The notes under the pieces were generated by a model. That model had not been told where the DNA came from, did not search any database, and was given only the letters and a program-made list of their open reading frames with translations. The position numbers were made by a program, and so were the translations under genes. Positions 33,617-41,269 of a DNA stretch of 64,000 bases are shown here, one piece after another. Source of the stretch: a bacterium (lineage in GTDB: Bacteria > JAJVIF01); assembly GCA_022072165.1 (NCBI GenBank), contig JAJVIF010000001.1, positions 1,550,001 through 1,614,000 of the forward strand, written 5' to 3'. Position 1 is the stretch's first letter; the number at the start of each line of letters is the position of its first letter.

Positions 33617-36298
33617 CTAGCTCTTCTTGCGGGCCGGGGCGGGGGTCCGCTTCCCTACCCCATTCCCCGACGCTTTGCTGGCAGGACGTTCGGTGGGCTT
33701 CGCGGGGGCCTTGCTGGCCGCTTTTGTTGCGGTTTTCGCGACGGGCTTGCCGGTCGCTTTTGCTGCGGACTTCGCGGCGGGTTTCGCGGGGGCAGGCTTC
33801 GGTGGTGGCACCACTTTCGCCGCAGGTTGGGCCGGTGCGATAGGACCTGTCGCCCGGACCCGTCCAGGCTTCTTGCCGGTCCCGAGTTCCGCGAAGTCCT
33901 TCATCGACAACGCGACCTGCAGGACCTCTTCCACCCGGGTCACCGGGTAGATCGTGAGGTGCTGCAGCACTTCGGGGTCGACTTCCCGCAGATGGAGCTC
34001 GTTGTCCTTGGGGATGATGGCGGTTTTGAGGCGTCCCCGGACCGCCGCCAGGAGCTTTTCCTTCAGGCCGCCGATGGGGAGGACATCGCCCCGGAGATTG
34101 ACCTCGCCGGTCATGGCAACATCTTTGTCCACCGGGTGCCCGGTGAGAAGACTGGTGAGGGCGGTGACCATCGTGACGCCAGCAGATGGGCCATCTTTCG
34201 GGGTCGCTCCGGCGGGGACATGGACATGGATGTCGTGCCCCTGGAAGACTTTGGGATCAATGCCGAGGCGCTCGGCGTTGGCGCGAATCCAGCTCAGGGC
34301 TGCCTGTGCCGACTCCTGCATCACGTTCCCCAGCTGCCCGGTAAGAATCAGCTTGCCCCGTCCCTCCATCATGGTGGCTTCCACCTGGAGGATGGTGCCG
34401 CCGACAGAGGTCCAGGCGAGGCCTGTGGCGACCCCCACCTGGCGCTTTTTCTCGAAAGCCTTTTCGGGGAACTTGGGGATGCCGAGGAAGTCCTCGAGAT
34501 TTTTCTCCGTGATGGAGAAGGGTCCCTTTTCGCCACTCGCCTTGCGATAGGCGGCCTTACGACAAAGGCTGGCAATGGTCCGCTCGAGATTGCGGACCCC
34601 GGCTTCCCGGGTCCACTCCTCGATCATGCGCTGATACGCCTTGTCCGCGACTTTCAGGTCGGTCTTTTTCAGGCCGTGATTTTCCAGCTGCTTCGGCAGC
34701 AGATGCTGCTTCGCGATTTGGGTCTTTTCATTTTCGGTGTAGGACGACAGCTCGATGACTTCCATGCGGTCCCGCAGAGGGGCCGGGATGGGGTCGAGCA
34801 TGTTGGCCGTGGCAATGAAGAGGACATTGCTCAGATCGAAGGGGAGTTCGAGATAGTGGTCGGAGAAGGTGGAGTTCTGCTCCGGGTCCAGGACCTCCAG
34901 CAGGGCGGAGGTGGGGTCGCCCCGGAAGTCCATCCCGACCTTGTCGATTTCATCGAGGATGAAGACCGGGTTCTTGGTACTGGCGGTCCGGATCCCCTGA
35001 ATGACCCGTCCGGGCATGGCCCCGACGTAGGTCCGACGATGCCCGCGAATCTCCGCTTCATCGCGGACTCCCCCGAGGGACATCCGGACAAACTTGCGTC
35101 CGAGGGCTTCCGCAACGGAACGTCCGAGAGAGGTTTTGCCCACACCGGGCGGTCCGACCAGGCAAAGGATCGGGCCTTTCATGTCGGCCTTGAGCTTCTT
35201 GACCGAGAGGTACTCCAGGAGCCGCTCCTTCACGGTATCGAGGCTGTAGTGATCCGCATCGAGGACGGCCTTGACATGACTGATGTCGAGATTGTCTTCC
35301 GTGACTCGCTCCCAGGGGAGGGCGATGAGGGTGTCGAGGTAGGTCCGGACCACCCCGGACTCAGCGGAGTCGGGATGGAGCCGCTTGAGGCGATCGAGCT
35401 CGTGGAGCGCCTTCTTTTCGCCATCTTCCGGCATCTGCGCTGCTTTGATCTTCTCGCGGTACTCCTCGATCTCCTGCTCGCGCTCGTCGCCCTCGCCGAG
35501 CTCGCCCTGGATCGCCTTGAGCTGTTCGCGCAGGATGAATTCGCGATGAGCCTTGGAGAGTTCCTGTTGCGCCTTGTCCTGGATCCGGCTGGAGACCGAC
35601 AGGACCTCGACCTCCTTCACCAGGAGATTGACGATCTTCTTCAGGCGTTCTTCGGGATCGATGATCTCCAGGACATCCTGTTTGTCCTGGGTCGGGATAT
35701 CGAGATTGGTGGTCACCATGTCCGCGAGCATCCCGGGCTGCTCGATCCGCTCGGCGGCCTGCATCATGTCGGGGGAGATGTGCTTGGACATGGACCCGAG
35801 CTTTTTGAACTGCTCGAGGACCGTCTTCATCAGCGCTTCGACCGTCACGCCGGTGACTTCCGGCTCGGTGAGCTCTTCCAGGTGCGCTTTGAGCCAGGGG
35901 TCGGTATGGACCCACGAGGCAAAGCGGACCCGGGCAAGGCCCTGCACGAGAATCCGCACTTCGCTCTCGAGGCGGGCCATCCGCAGGACCACCGAGAGAG
36001 TCCCGATCTCATAGAGATCCTCAGGCATCGGATTCTCGACCCCGGGATTCTTTTGGGTGACCAGGACCACTTTGCGGTCCTTCTCCAGCGCTTCTTCCAG
36101 CGCGGCCACTGAGGCCTGACGTCCGACCGAAATCGGCACCACCAGATAGGGGAAAATCACCAGGTCCCGCAGGGGAATCACCGGACATTGCGCCGGCACC
36201 TCGACATCCCCTTCCTGGGGGTTGTCCGAGATCGGGGGGGTCGCAGGTCCGGCCGGCCGATCGGCGGGACTATCGGGCGAGTCAGCGCCCAGACGCAT
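33617..36298 (-). CDS. lon: ATP-dependent protease Lon with a Lys/Ala/Pro-rich C-terminal tail
   Basis: An 893-residue cytoplasmic AAA+ serine protease that degrades misfolded and regulatory proteins. The Lon N-domain starts at VIPLRDLVIFPYLVVPI. Walker A (GPPGVGKTS) is near residue 383, Walker B (FILDEIDK) near 447, and the Ser-Lys dyad lies in DGPSAGVTM (Ser near 704) and GLKEKLLAA (Lys near 746). After about residue 810 comes a tail of some 84 residues made almost wholly of Lys, Ala, Pro and Thr (KPAPAKPAAKSAAKATGKP), not present in ordinary Lon. The ATG at 36298 has AAAGGAG eight bases upstream, and an extended -10 promoter precedes it. Confidence 0.96.
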   Translation of the reverse strand: MRLGADSPDSPADRPAGPATPPISDNPQEGDVEVPAQCPVIPLRDLVIFPYLVVPISVGRQASVAALEEALEKDRKVVLVTQKNPGVENPMPEDLYEIGTLSVVLRMARLESEVRILVQGLARVRFASWVHTDPWLKAHLEELTEPEVTGVTVEALMKTVLEQFKKLGSMSKHISPDMMQAAERIEQPGMLADMVTTNLDIPTQDKQDVLEIIDPEERLKKIVNLLVKEVEVLSVSSRIQDKAQQELSKAHREFILREQLKAIQGELGEGDEREQEIEEYREKIKAAQMPEDGEKKALHELDRLKRLHPDSAESGVVRTYLDTLIALPWERVTEDNLDISHVKAVLDADHYSLDTVKERLLEYLSVKKLKADMKGPILCLVGPPGVGKTSLGRSVAEALGRKFVRMSLGGVRDEAEIRGHRRTYVGAMPGRVIQGIRTASTKNPVFILDEIDKVGMDFRGDPTSALLEVLDPEQNSTFSDHYLELPFDLSNVLFIATANMLDPIPAPLRDRMEVIELSSYTENEKTQIAKQHLLPKQLENHGLKKTDLKVADKAYQRMIEEWTREAGVRNLERTIASLCRKAAYRKASGEKGPFSITEKNLEDFLGIPKFPEKAFEKKRQVGVATGLAWTSVGGTILQVEATMMEGRGKLILTGQLGNVMQESAQAALSWIRANAERLGIDPKVFQGHDIHVHVPAGATPKDGPSAGVTMVTALTSLLTGHPVDKDVAMTGEVNLRGDVLPIGGLKEKLLAAVRGRLKTAIIPKDNELHLREVDPEVLQHLTIYPVTRVEEVLQVALSMKDFAELGTGKKPGRVRATGPIAPAQPAAKVVPPPKPAPAKPAAKSAAKATGKPVAKTATKAASKAPAKPTERPASKASGNGVGKRTPAPARKKS

Positions 36299-36343
36299 GA
36301 GCAGTTCTCCTTTGTTCAGCCCCGGCAGGACTGTTGGGGAGCG

Positions 36344-36352
36344 AGTATAGCA
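36344..36352 (-). promoter_or_regulatory. Extended -10 promoter of lon
   Basis: Minus-strand TGCTATACT (36344-36352) is an extended -10 element about 45 bases before the lon ATG. The -35 region is weak, as is common with extended -10 promoters. Confidence 0.55.
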
Positions 36353-36520
36353 CCCGCTTTTAATGCGCCTTAGCGAGATTTTGCCGGACTGAAAGGTCCC
36401 GCGATGCAACCTTTGGCGTTGATGGGGCATCCCAGTCAGCAGAGAAAGCGTGCGCTGACGGTTGCCCGTCACTCGGCGCTTACCCACGACTACATGACCC
36501 CGACTGGAGCCCGCTGCCCT

Positions 36521-37129
36521 ATGTCCCACTTCCCGCAACGCCTCCGACCCGCCACGTCTGGCCTGATGAGCCGGCGTATGTCGGTGGCTCTGCTGCTGGT
36601 GGGAGTCGCACTGCTGCAGCTTGGCTGCTTCACGCCGGTGGCGAAACACCAGTATGGGCCGTCGTTGAGCGAGCAGCCTGCGGCGACTCTCGAAAAGAGT
36701 CAGGCCGCCGGGATCGCCGCCCAGCGGGAAGAGCGACTTGCCGCCGGGACGGATCAGCGGGGCGGGTTTGGGACTGTCCCCCTGGCGGCGCATTTTCTGG
36801 GGGATGTAAACAGCGCCGTGCAGGAGGCGCAGTCATCGGGGATACGGCAACGGATTTTTGTCCTGATCACCGATGGGCAATGCCAGGAGTGTGAACGTTG
36901 GGAAAAGATTCTGACTTCCGATGTCATCCTCCGGGAGAAGCAGCGGGGGTGGATCTTTGTCCGGGCGGATGTGACGGTGAATCCGAAGGTGCTGGACCGG
37001 TACAAGCTGACGGTGGATGATCTGCCGGTGGGGCTGGTCGTGAGCGACCGGGGGAACGAGAACTACCGGTATGTGAAAGCGCCGTCGAGTGTCGAGGTGA
37101 TGCACCAGTGGCTCCGCGACCGCTGGTGA
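36521..37129 (+). CDS. Thioredoxin-fold lipoprotein
   Basis: A 202-residue protein with a lipoprotein-type signal (MSVALLLVGVALLQLGC) and a thioredoxin-like domain: IFVLITDGQCQECERWEKIL with a CxxC motif, WIFVRADVTVNPKVLDRYKL, then VDDLPVGLVV, where the usual cis-Pro is in DLPVG. Such proteins act as periplasmic disulfide reductases or thiol carriers. It lies directly before the Cys-rich cassettes on the same strand, so it might keep their cysteines in the right state; this is an inference. The start is uncertain: ATG at 36521 or 36566. Confidence 0.72.
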   Translation: MSHFPQRLRPATSGLMSRRMSVALLLVGVALLQLGCFTPVAKHQYGPSLSEQPAATLEKSQAAGIAAQREERLAAGTDQRGGFGTVPLAAHFLGDVNSAVQEAQSSGIRQRIFVLITDGQCQECERWEKILTSDVILREKQRGWIFVRADVTVNPKVLDRYKLTVDDLPVGLVVSDRGNENYRYVKAPSSVEVMHQWLRDRW

Positions 37130-37182
37130 GAATCTCGCCACCTTAATCAGCAAAGAGTTATCCGTCTGATTCGCAATGGCAC

Positions 37183-37219
37183 TTGACGTGTGTGTGTGTG
37201 TGTGTGTGTGTGTTACTTT
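37183..37219 (+). promoter_or_regulatory. Promoter-like element 1 with a TG-repeat spacer (25 bp)
   Basis: TTGACG (37183-37188) is followed by (TG)12 plus T, 25 bases in all, and then TACTTT (37214-37219), whose end is six bases before the ATG at 37226. The preceding TGGCAC is shared with the second copy. A 25-base spacer is too long for normal sigma-70 use, so this copy may be in a low or off state unless the TGT just before TACTTT works as an extended -10. Confidence 0.6.
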
Positions 37220-37225
37220 GAGGGC

Positions 37226-37783
37226 ATGGCTACTCCATGGACGAAATCTTTCTGCACCTTGGCGCTAACTTGCGCTATGTGGGTGGCCATGGGAGCCATG
37301 CCCAACATGAGTGCAACAAATGCCAGCCCAATGGCTGGATGGTGTCTCTGCCATGGCTGCCTTCTTCATGAGGATCCCGTGCTGTCGTATGAAGTGGATA
37401 CATGCCCGAACCTGCATATCTTCTGCTGGGGCGTGCCGATTCCAGTACCGATCACTGTTTTGTGTACCGTCAGATTTAGAGAGAATATTTACTCCTTTAC
37501 TGGCTCCGCGCACGAGCAGGACGGTGATTGCCAGGACCAGGGTATGGTGGAGTGCGGCAAGCTCCACCCACGCCGGTGCAGAGAATTCCTGGGAGTCGAC
37601 TGCAGTGCAGACATCTCTGTGGAAGTGCTGGATGAACTGATCGGGCTATTCCCGGGATGCGACCTCCCAGGAAATCTGATACAGATCCGCGAAGCCTGCG
37701 AGATTACAGTGCGCCAGCGTTGGGAGGGTCCGCCAGTCTGTTCAGATGCCATCGCATGCGACCAGTCGGAGGGCTGCCCCTGA
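37226..37783 (+). CDS. Secreted Cys-rich protein, family 1, cassette copy 1
   Basis: A 185-residue protein of unknown family. A hydrophobic, Met-rich signal-like N-terminus is followed by 15 cysteines, beginning with GWCLCHGC and including VECGKLHPRRC and a C-terminal VCSDAIACDQSEGC. All 15 align one-to-one with those of the protein at 40714. It is the first gene of a four-gene set and overlaps the next gene by one base (TGATG), so they are co-translated. The ATG is placed where a leaderless transcript would begin. Inferred to be exported and disulfide-bonded; function unknown. Confidence 0.72.
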   Translation: MATPWTKSFCTLALTCAMWVAMGAMPNMSATNASPMAGWCLCHGCLLHEDPVLSYEVDTCPNLHIFCWGVPIPVPITVLCTVRFRENIYSFTGSAHEQDGDCQDQGMVECGKLHPRRCREFLGVDCSADISVEVLDELIGLFPGCDLPGNLIQIREACEITVRQRWEGPPVCSDAIACDQSEGCP

Positions 37784-38949
37784 TGCGTCGTATTCTCCCA
37801 CTACTGCAGGCGTCACTCCTGCTGGCCATCCTGTTTCCGACTGGTTGTGGTTCAGGCCAGCGACAGCCAGCGCCTGCCTCTGCAGAGCGATCTACGGAAC
37901 TCACAGCAACCGTGGACCGACGGTTTGGTGACTGGGACGGCGAAAAGGAGTGGCGGAACAGATCAGGACGGGACGATGACCCTGTGGCGGATCTCTTCGC
38001 CCGGCGCCTGGAGATAACAGTACCGACCGCCGCTGATGCTGACAGAATCCGGAGTTGGCAAACGGGGGAGACTGGTCCCTGCATGAAGCAAATCTGGGAC
38101 AGCCATCGGGGCCTGAGAGAAGCGCTCGAGTTCTATTGCTGGTCTCACGATGGAGCATGGCCGACGGCGGTACAGGACGTGGCCCCGTACTGCTTTAGCT
38201 GGCCAGTGAAGGGACCACGGAGTACAGAGTTGATCCCGCTGGTTGACGCAGAAACATTTAAGGTCCGAGTCGCTCAGCATGACAAGCTGGTCTTCCCATT
38301 AGAGCAGATGCTGGAACTGCAGATGCTGGCCCTCGACCTCACGGAAGATGGCGCGTCCGTTTACCGGCCGGCCATCGAGACTGGTGGCACCCGCTGTCTG
38401 TTCATGGGTGTCCCGGAGGCATGCAGCCGATACCCTGGGTCTACGCCGCGATACCGGCGCGAGTCCATCACCACGCTCGCTTCATTGCCGCCGGACGCTC
38501 TCCGGACGAGATTGAGCAAGGCTTTCAACTGGGCACCCCCGGAAGAGATTCGTGTGGGATTCGCAGCCGACGCGCTGCAGGAGCTGATCCGGTGGGCCTG
38601 TCTAAATCTCTGGCGGCCCCCGGAGAACCTGGACGAGATGCTGCAGTTCTCGGGGCATCAGGTGATCAATTTGGCCGCCGTCCCACCGGAGGAGGCAGAC
38701 ATCCTTGTCGAGTTTGACGGCGAGTCCAGCTACCGGATGACACTTCGCTATATGCCCAACCTGGTCGTGCAAAGAATCTATACGATTCACCGGGTGGCTC
38801 ATCCGCACTTCAGCGCCAGCATCATTGGCCCCACCCGATTTGAAGAGCTTCGCCCGGAAGCCAGTTTTGTACCGTTTGCCAGCTTCCGCCTCGCGACTCC
38901 GTCGGCAGCCGCTATGCCGTATCAGCTCAGCCCGCCAGGAGGATCATAA
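37783..38949 (+). CDS. Lipoprotein, family A, cassette copy 1
   Basis: A 388-residue lipoprotein (LLLAILFPTGC) of unknown family. It shares with its copy-2 relative at 41270 the blocks LREALEFYCW (IREAL in copy 2), FSWPVKGPRSTELIPL, a helical LIRWACLNLWRPPENLDEML, SGHQVINL and ADILVEFDGESSYRMTLRY. The ATG at 37783 overlaps the stop of the Cys-rich gene before it. The helix followed by a P-x-x-L-x-E-L/M turn resembles the folded part of some pseudopilins, though no pilin signal is present. A membrane-anchored partner of the Cys-rich proteins is a fair guess. Confidence 0.7.
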   Translation: MRRILPLLQASLLLAILFPTGCGSGQRQPAPASAERSTELTATVDRRFGDWDGEKEWRNRSGRDDDPVADLFARRLEITVPTAADADRIRSWQTGETGPCMKQIWDSHRGLREALEFYCWSHDGAWPTAVQDVAPYCFSWPVKGPRSTELIPLVDAETFKVRVAQHDKLVFPLEQMLELQMLALDLTEDGASVYRPAIETGGTRCLFMGVPEACSRYPGSTPRYRRESITTLASLPPDALRTRLSKAFNWAPPEEIRVGFAADALQELIRWACLNLWRPPENLDEMLQFSGHQVINLAAVPPEEADILVEFDGESSYRMTLRYMPNLVVQRIYTIHRVAHPHFSASIIGPTRFEELRPEASFVPFASFRLATPSAAAMPYQLSPPGGS

Positions 38950-38957
38950 ACTTTGCC

Positions 38958-39524
38958 ATGCAAACACCTGCTTCACAGTTTTCATCACGGGTCATGCCCT
39001 GGTTCCGTGGAGCCATGACTTCGCTTGTCTTACTCTCCATCGCCGCTGCTCCTCCAGTGGTGCAAGCAGAACCCTGCGACAAGGCTTGCTGTCTGGCCGT
39101 TGCGGTGAATGAAGGTGTATGGACCATCACCCTTCCATACTACTACTGTCATTGCGAAGGTGGGATTCCCCACACCTATGTGGCATTTCTGGAGGAGGTG
39201 ACGTATCACTTTGATGTGCGGAGCTGGACCTATGCCTGCGGGGAGGAGTGGGAATGTACGCAGGTCTCCACATATCCTGAGGCGGTCATCTATTGCGGGG
39301 AGATTGAACAGATGCTGCACCCTCGCATCGGACCTGACTGGATTCGTGCCGAGGGGCCAAAGAATCAGACCATCTGTGAGCAATGCTATATCCCAGGGGT
39401 CTGCTTCCCAAGTGGGCCTGCCTGGGCTGACTTACCTCACATGTGCGGCATCTGTGTCTGTGACGACCCCTGCCATTGCCATGTTGAATGGCTCACACCG
39501 CTCATCTACTGCCCCGCTCGATGA
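38958..39524 (+). CDS. Secreted Cys-rich protein, family 2, cassette copy 1
   Basis: A 188-residue protein with a signal peptide (TSLVLLSIAAAPPVVQA) and 17 cysteines in the mature part. Blocks include CDKACC, YACGEEWECTQVST, ICEQCYIPGVCF and MCGICVCDDPCHCHVEWL. All 17 cysteines align with those of the protein at 42447, and parts of the two genes are identical in DNA. The family is not one I recognise. It follows the lipoprotein gene by eight bases. Dense paired cysteines could make disulfides or bind metal; an extracellular disulfide-rich domain is more likely given the signal peptide. Confidence 0.74.
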   Translation: MQTPASQFSSRVMPWFRGAMTSLVLLSIAAAPPVVQAEPCDKACCLAVAVNEGVWTITLPYYYCHCEGGIPHTYVAFLEEVTYHFDVRSWTYACGEEWECTQVSTYPEAVIYCGEIEQMLHPRIGPDWIRAEGPKNQTICEQCYIPGVCFPSGPAWADLPHMCGICVCDDPCHCHVEWLTPLIYCPAR

Positions 39525-39541
39525 CACCTGGAGGTGTTCCG

Positions 39542-40549
39542 ATGCTTCTACACTTCGCAAGTCGTATCCATCCATTACTCAGGACCGTTATTTACATGGC
39601 CTTTCTCGGCTTTCTGTCATTGCTCGGCTGCCCCCGGAATTCGCCTGAGAACTCCCCTGCTGCCCTGGACCCAGCAGCTGCCCGGCAGACGGCTGGGTTC
39701 CCGGCGACCGTAAAGCTCGGTGATCGTGATGTTGAGCTGCGGTCGACCAGTAGTCCGGAACTGCGACAACTCAACCGAGTCGCAAAAGCGCTGGCGACTG
39801 CGGTCTCCTGGGGCGCGAAACAGGACGCTACCGTCTTCACGGACTGGTTTCAGCAACCCGCACCAGAACTGTCCGCTCCGTTGCCCGTCATCTGGGTGGA
39901 TCCGCCGGGGCATCCGGTGCCGATGACACAGGATCGGTCGGTGCCGCGGCGGATCTGGCCCTCTTTCAAGGATGGCACGTTGCAGATCCTGACGCTGACC
40001 ACGCCGGAGGCAAAGACTGCCCGAGGCCTTCAGGCTATCGATCCGGAGCGCCGGAGCACCCCGCTTCCGCCGCTGCCTGACGGCAGAATCATCCCTACAC
40101 TGGATCCCTGTGCGCCGCTGCCCCCCGCCGGGCGGCTCCCACTGGGGATCGTGGCTGCTCTGGCCGAGCTGCATCACATGGCCCAGTATGAGCCGGGGAA
40201 ACTCCGCTCCGAACTGGAACTCATGGTCCCGCCACAGACCCAGGCCCTCCTGGCGCAGGAACTGGGACCTATTCGCCTGCTCATGTGTCGTGCCCGGGGA
40301 ATGGCTGCCCTCGCCTTCACCTATCAGGGAGAGTCTTACGCGGCCCTGGCAATCCAGCAACGCTGGTCCATGGGACATACCGGGGAGCACTACACATTTG
40401 GGCATGTCACCAACGAGCCACCGGAATTGATGGCGAGGTCGGTCATGATCGAGATGCTGGATTCCCAGAAGCTGCGTCCGGGCGGCATGTACGACTTCGC
40501 GAACCAGGCGCTCTGGGAGGAGGTCTCGGTCGGCCTGGGCGACCTGTGA
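39542..40549 (+). CDS. Lipoprotein, family B, cassette copy 1
   Basis: A 335-residue lipoprotein (AFLGFLSLLGC) of unknown family, last gene of the first cassette. Shared with the copy-2 protein at 43047 are KALATAVSWGAK, PELSAPLPVIWVD, SFKDGTLQILTLTTPE, LPLGIVAALAEL and VPPQTQALLAQEL. The start at 39542 is supported by GGAGGTG seven bases upstream; a longer frame from 39488 overlaps the Cys-rich gene and lacks this. Function unknown. Confidence 0.7.
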   Translation: MLLHFASRIHPLLRTVIYMAFLGFLSLLGCPRNSPENSPAALDPAAARQTAGFPATVKLGDRDVELRSTSSPELRQLNRVAKALATAVSWGAKQDATVFTDWFQQPAPELSAPLPVIWVDPPGHPVPMTQDRSVPRRIWPSFKDGTLQILTLTTPEAKTARGLQAIDPERRSTPLPPLPDGRIIPTLDPCAPLPPAGRLPLGIVAALAELHHMAQYEPGKLRSELELMVPPQTQALLAQELGPIRLLMCRARGMAALAFTYQGESYAALAIQQRWSMGHTGEHYTFGHVTNEPPELMARSVMIEMLDSQKLRPGGMYDFANQALWEEVSVGLGDL

Positions 40550-40677
40550 GCGCACCTGCCTGCGGAGAAAACCATTCCAATCCGCCTGAAGTGTGATGCA
40601 CTCATGGCTCTGTGCTGGTGCTGCGAGGTCATGCCGCATCTATCATCAATGAGGTTTCATCATTTTGCTGCTGGCAC

Positions 40678-40706
40678 TTGACGTGTGTGTGTGTGTGTGT
40701 TAGCGT
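40678..40706 (+). promoter_or_regulatory. Promoter-like element 2 with a TG-repeat spacer (17 bp)
   Basis: TTGACG (40678-40683), a spacer made wholly of (TG)8 plus T (17 bases) and TAGCGT (40701-40706), ending seven bases before the ATG at 40714. TGT just before the -10 gives an extended -10. The TGGCACTTGACG start matches element 1. With the ideal 17-base spacer, this copy should be the active one. The rest of 40550-40677 shows no gene. Confidence 0.62.
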
Positions 40707-40713
40707 ATTTGCT

Positions 40714-41265
40714 ATGATTCTCCGACCGTTGCAGGCTCTGCTGGCATTAAGCATTCTGCTAGCAAGCCTACTCTGCGTGAACACCGTCAGATCAGAGGAA
40801 GGCGACCCACCTTCAACAGATGTACCCGGTTGGTGTTTTTGCCGGGGCTGTGAACTCGATTTTTTGGAGCTTCAGCTTGCGGAGCAGGAGACTTGTGGAG
40901 GCCTGATGGTGATCTGTGCCAGTGGTCCTGTCCCTGTGCCATTTCCAATCGATTGTCTGATAACTTATGACGCCAAGATTTTTACACTCGGAGCAGCCGC
41001 TGCAGAACCCGAGCCTGGAGACTGCGATGAGCTCGGCTTAATTGAGTGCGGCGCATCACATGTCGAACTGTGCAAAACTTTCCGGGGTGCGATGTGCTCC
41101 GCAGCAGCTTGGGCGGTGTTTCTCGACGAGTTTAACTTCACCTGCGGCATCCCGTATCAACTCGAAATCTTTGAGTATTTATGTCGGGAAGAAATCAGGC
41201 AAACGCTGGAAGGACAGATCATTTGCACAGGCACTGTCTCCTGCGACGCCACGGAGGGTTGCTGA
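40714..41265 (+). CDS. Secreted Cys-rich protein, family 1, cassette copy 2
   Basis: A 183-residue paralogue of the protein at 37226, with a clean signal peptide (LQALLALSILLASLLCVNTVRS). The 15 mature cysteines match copy 1 in order and context: GWCFCRGC, LIECGASHVELC, GAMC, and a C-terminal IICTGTVSCDATEGC. Between the cysteines the two proteins differ at most positions, so cysteines are the conserved part. The frame is open upstream through the TG repeat, but the ATG at 40714 begins the signal peptide. Confidence 0.76.
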   Translation: MILRPLQALLALSILLASLLCVNTVRSEEGDPPSTDVPGWCFCRGCELDFLELQLAEQETCGGLMVICASGPVPVPFPIDCLITYDAKIFTLGAAAAEPEPGDCDELGLIECGASHVELCKTFRGAMCSAAAWAVFLDEFNFTCGIPYQLEIFEYLCREEIRQTLEGQIICTGTVSCDATEGC

Positions 41266-41269
41266 ACCA

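Noticed and set aside
33827-36112. Open frame of 761 codons on the plus strand opposite lon
   Set aside because: It is the antisense shadow of lon in GC-rich DNA; its translation is low-complexity and matches no family pattern.
36299-36793. N-terminal extension of lon by 165 codons
   Set aside because: The extension runs over the promoter and the divergent gene start; the ATG at 36298 has a strong ribosome site and begins a normal Lon N-domain.
37179-37194. Sigma-54 promoter reading of TGGCAC before the TG repeats
   Set aside because: TGGCAC matches the -24 half, but the -12 half has GT where the invariant GC should be in both copies; the sigma-70 reading fits better.
37190-37225. Coding extension through the TG repeat (Cys-Val repeats) before the first Cys-rich gene
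   Set aside because: A TGA in frame just upstream (37184-37186) and the good signal-like start at 37226 make translation of the repeat unlikely; frame-switching within the protein is therefore less likely than promoter-spacer variation.
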